Shown here: piece by piece, positions 62,076 to 64,000 of the stretch | Numbering within the stretch: position 1 is the stretch's first letter | Layout of the letters: each line of letters begins with the position of its first letter | From: Nocardia ignorata NBRC 108230 | Lineage (GTDB): Bacteria; Actinomycetota; Actinomycetes; Mycobacteriales; Mycobacteriaceae | Length of the DNA: 64,000 bases | NCBI RefSeq assembly: GCF_001612905.1 | Contig: NZ_BDBI01000016.1 | Location: 186,001-250,000 of the forward strand | Direction of reading: 5' to 3' | The notes under the pieces: generated by a model | What the model was told of the DNA's origin: nothing | Seen by the model: the letters and a program-made list of their open reading frames with translations, nothing else | Databases searched by the model: none | Program-made: the position numbers and the translations under genes

Positions 62076-63392
62076 TCAGCGCGCGGTCGCGTGGGCCACG
62101 GCGACCCGGCCGCGTGCGGGCTCGGTGCGCAGCACGCGGTCCGACAGCTCACCGAGGCAGCTGAGGTTCGGGAAGCCGGGGCCCTGCGCCATGGCGGCCA
62201 TGTTCGGCAGGTAAAGCTTGCTCGCCAGACCGTTGACGGCCAAGTCGTAGCCGATCGACGATTCGATGCGGTTCTGCGTGAGCGGGCCGCCCACCGCGAG
62301 TTCCAGCTGATCGGCGGTCTGCTGATCGAACATCTCCAAGAACCACAGCGGCTGGCCGCCGGTCGCGTCGACGACGAGGTCGAAGTTGTGCACCTGATCG
62401 GCGCGCAGCTCGTTGGTCAGCGTGAGCGCGAGCGACTCACCGGCAGGCACCACCTTGGTGACCCGGCCCTGCAGGTGATGAACCCGGCTGTCGCCGAGCA
62501 GGCTCTCCTGCACGCGCACCGAGAACACACCGCGATCGGTACGCCGGATCACGTCGCGACGCTCCTGGATGCTCAGCGCGTTCCACTTCACCGGATCGCT
62601 GAACAGCGCGTTCTCGAAATAGCTTTCGCCACGGGTGTAGATGGTCGCCATGGGCGAGATCACCGAGATGGTGAGCATTTCGTGGCGCACGAGTTCGTCG
62701 AGCGCCGAGCCGGCGGTCTCGCCGCCGCCGATCACAGCGGCCCGCGAGGCGGCGGGCAGACTGCGTTTGCCCGCCAGATCCCAGAACTTCGCGATGCTCA
62801 GCACGCGCGGATGCGCGGCCAGCGCGCGGCTGCTGCGGCCGGGGCCGGTGATCATCAGGCCGTCGGCGCTCAACTCGGTGGCCGCGCCGTCGGCGTCGAC
62901 GACGCGCACCTGCCAGCGGTCGTCGTGGCGGATCTGCTCGACGCGGCCGATCACCAGCTCGAGATCGATCGACTTGGCCACCCACTGCAGGTATTTCGCC
63001 CACACGTGGTGCTGCGGGCTGGGCCTGCCACGGTCGATCCACTCGGCGTAGGTGCCGTGCTCGATGAGGAACGAGGTCCAACTGTAGGCCGACATGGCCC
63101 GATCGATCTCGCGATTGCGGCCGCGGGCCCAGGTGGAGTGGTACGGGAACCCGATGTCCTTCTCGGGGCTGGTGCCGAGCCGGTGCCGCCCGTCGGTCCA
63201 GCCACCGGTGGGCAACCAGTTGCCACCCACCGCGTGCGCCTCGACGACGACCACGCGTGGCGCGGGCAGGCCGAGTGAGCGCAGGACATGCGATTTGGCC
63301 GCTACCGCAAGGGCTTTCGGCCCCGCGCCGACCACGAGCAGGGTTTGCACCGGTTCGTTCTCCACTCTCTCAAGCACGGCCCATGGTTGCAT
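62076..63392 (-). CDS. nbtG: Siderophore lysine N6-monooxygenase (NbtG/MbtG)
   Basis: 438 residues from ATG 63392, close to the 431 of MbtG. The N-terminal FAD site is V-G-A-G-P-K-A-L, the NADPH site is V-I-G-G-G-E-T-A-G-S-A, and D-A-T-G-G-Q-P marks the C-terminal FAD region. The Lys-Ala in place of the common Gly-Ile after G-A-G-P is shared by MbtG-type enzymes as I recall them. It hydroxylates the lysine side chain to give the hydroxamate iron ligands. It is divergent from the siderophore-interacting protein gene, with an iron box between them and a weaker box-like element over its own start. Confidence 0.93.
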   Translation of the reverse strand: MQPWAVLERVENEPVQTLLVVGAGPKALAVAAKSHVLRSLGLPAPRVVVVEAHAVGGNWLPTGGWTDGRHRLGTSPEKDIGFPYHSTWARGRNREIDRAMSAYSWTSFLIEHGTYAEWIDRGRPSPQHHVWAKYLQWVAKSIDLELVIGRVEQIRHDDRWQVRVVDADGAATELSADGLMITGPGRSSRALAAHPRVLSIAKFWDLAGKRSLPAASRAAVIGGGETAGSALDELVRHEMLTISVISPMATIYTRGESYFENALFSDPVKWNALSIQERRDVIRRTDRGVFSVRVQESLLGDSRVHHLQGRVTKVVPAGESLALTLTNELRADQVHNFDLVVDATGGQPLWFLEMFDQQTADQLELAVGGPLTQNRIESSIGYDLAVNGLASKLYLPNMAAMAQGPGFPNLSCLGELSDRVLRTEPARGRVAVAHATAR

Positions 63393-63404
63393 AGGCTTAC
63401 CTTA
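63386..63404 (-). promoter_or_regulatory. Weak iron-box-like sequence over the nbtG start
   Basis: TAAGGTAAGCCTATGCAAC on the minus strand matches the iron box consensus at about 12 of 19 positions and covers the ATG. It may be a secondary IdeR site or chance. Confidence 0.35.
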
Positions 63405-63431
63405 TTTATCCACCGGGGGCAGACAAGTAAG

Positions 63432-63450
63432 TGTCGTTAGGCTAACCTAA
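63432..63450. promoter_or_regulatory. DtxR/IdeR-type iron box between nbtG and the siderophore-interacting protein gene
   Basis: TGTCGTTAGGCTAACCTAA contains a perfect TTAGGCTAACCTAA core. It ends 5 bp before the siderophore-interacting protein start and lies about 40 bp from nbtG, so it can repress both divergent genes when iron is plentiful. Confidence 0.88.
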
Positions 63451-63455
63451 CGTTC

Positions 63456-64000
63456 ATGGGTAAGGGATTCAACGGCCTGATGGTCAAGGCTTGGGGTGGC
63501 TCGGACTACCGCCTCACGGTGACTGCCAACGAGCAGATCACGGACAAATTCGTGCGGATCAGTTTCACCGCGGGCGGGCTGCTGGCCGACAACCCGGTGC
63601 ACCCCACGCAGTGGATCCGCCTGTGGATTCCCGACGAGCACAGTGACAAACTGCACCACCGCGGCTACACCCTGGTGAACCAGAACCCGGCCGAGGACAC
63701 CGTCTGCATCGACTTCGCGCTGCACGACGGACCCGCCGCCAACTGGGCCCGCCGCGCCAAGCCCGGCGACCCGCTCGACGCCAGCGTCCTCGGCTCCGAC
63801 TTCCAACTGCCCGAGCAGACCCCGAGCGAGTACGTCGTCTTCGGCGACACCGCCTCGCTCCCCGCTATCAACTCGCTACTGGACGCCATCGGCGACACCC
63901 CCACGCGAGTGTGGCTGGAATGGCAGTACGAATCCGACACGACGATCCCCGTGCACAACAAGCCGCACCACACGGTCACCTGGGTGCAGCGCATCGACGA
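63456..64000 (+). CDS. Siderophore-interacting protein (FAD-dependent ferric-siderophore reductase), partial
   Basis: The first ~181 residues from ATG 63456 are in the window and the frame is open at the right edge. The early R-L-T-V-T-A-N-E-Q-I-T-D-K-F-V-R-I-S-F and H-H-R-G-Y-T-L-V-N are the FAD-binding barrel of SIP/ViuB-type reductases, with R-x-Y-T shifted to R-G-Y-T. F-A-L-H-D-G-P-A-A-N-W-A and V-F-G-D-T-A-S-L-P-A-I are also family motifs. These cytoplasmic enzymes reduce ferric siderophore to release iron. The iron box directly upstream fits. Confidence 0.9.
   Translation, partial: MGKGFNGLMVKAWGGSDYRLTVTANEQITDKFVRISFTAGGLLADNPVHPTQWIRLWIPDEHSDKLHHRGYTLVNQNPAEDTVCIDFALHDGPAANWARRAKPGDPLDASVLGSDFQLPEQTPSEYVVFGDTASLPAINSLLDAIGDTPTRVWLEWQYESDTTIPVHNKPHHTVTWVQRID

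Overview
The window is high-GC actinobacterial DNA, most like Nocardia. Three things point there: a lysine-based mycobactin/nocobactin-type siderophore locus with DtxR/IdeR-type iron boxes; type VII (ESX) substrates with YbaB-like, WXG100, EspG and DUF3558 companions; and a mycobacterial-style spc ribosomal operon with type-Z S14. The species call is inference. I saw no rRNA, tRNA, CRISPR array or transposase.

Region 1 (1-16363) is accessory. A minus-strand operon encodes a WXG100 protein, a YbaB-like protein and a giant multidomain protein of more than 3,100 residues that runs off the left edge. The giant protein has a CpnT-like N-terminus, two low-complexity linkers, a putative nuclease-fold domain and three tandem HExxH metallopeptidase-like domains. 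Next come an unassigned plus-strand gene, a minus-strand operon of two paralogous lipoproteins plus a membrane Ser/Thr kinase, and a small membrane protein.

Region 2 (16500-33000) is mostly housekeeping: dtd, a BMP-type nucleoside ABC transporter (binding lipoprotein, ATPase, two permeases), map-adk-secY, and the spc ribosomal genes. The ribosomal genes are split into rplN-rplX-rplE-rpsZ and rpsH-rplF-rplR-rpsE-rpmD-rplO by three unrelated genes (DUF1275 membrane protein, secreted alpha/beta hydrolase, Uma2 protein). Each half is preceded by a nearly identical promoter element.

Region 3 (33100-38083) holds a small secreted protein, an M13 metallopeptidase, and an iron-boxed pair: a siderophore-binding lipoprotein and a SagB/ThcOx-type oxidoreductase that may be an azoline oxidase.

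Region 4 (38179-43260) is ESX-related. It has a YbaB-like/WXG100 pair whose WXG100 gene looks truncated, two small immunity-like genes with no toxin, a coding remnant, then a compact set: DUF3558-like lipoprotein, helical protein, PPE-like substrate and EspG-like chaperone.

Region 5 (43312-45842) holds a secreted histidine phosphatase, a divergent TetR/DUF998 pair and a VOC protein. Region 6 (45987-64000) is the siderophore locus: thioesterase, ketosynthase (MbtC-like), AT-KR-ACP synthase (MbtD-like) and two NRPSs (MbtE- and MbtF-like) in one minus-strand operon, with a divergent MbtK-like acyltransferase, the lysine N-hydroxylase nbtG and a siderophore-interacting protein cut by the right edge. 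Salicylate supply and the MbtA/MbtB-type loading steps are not in this window.
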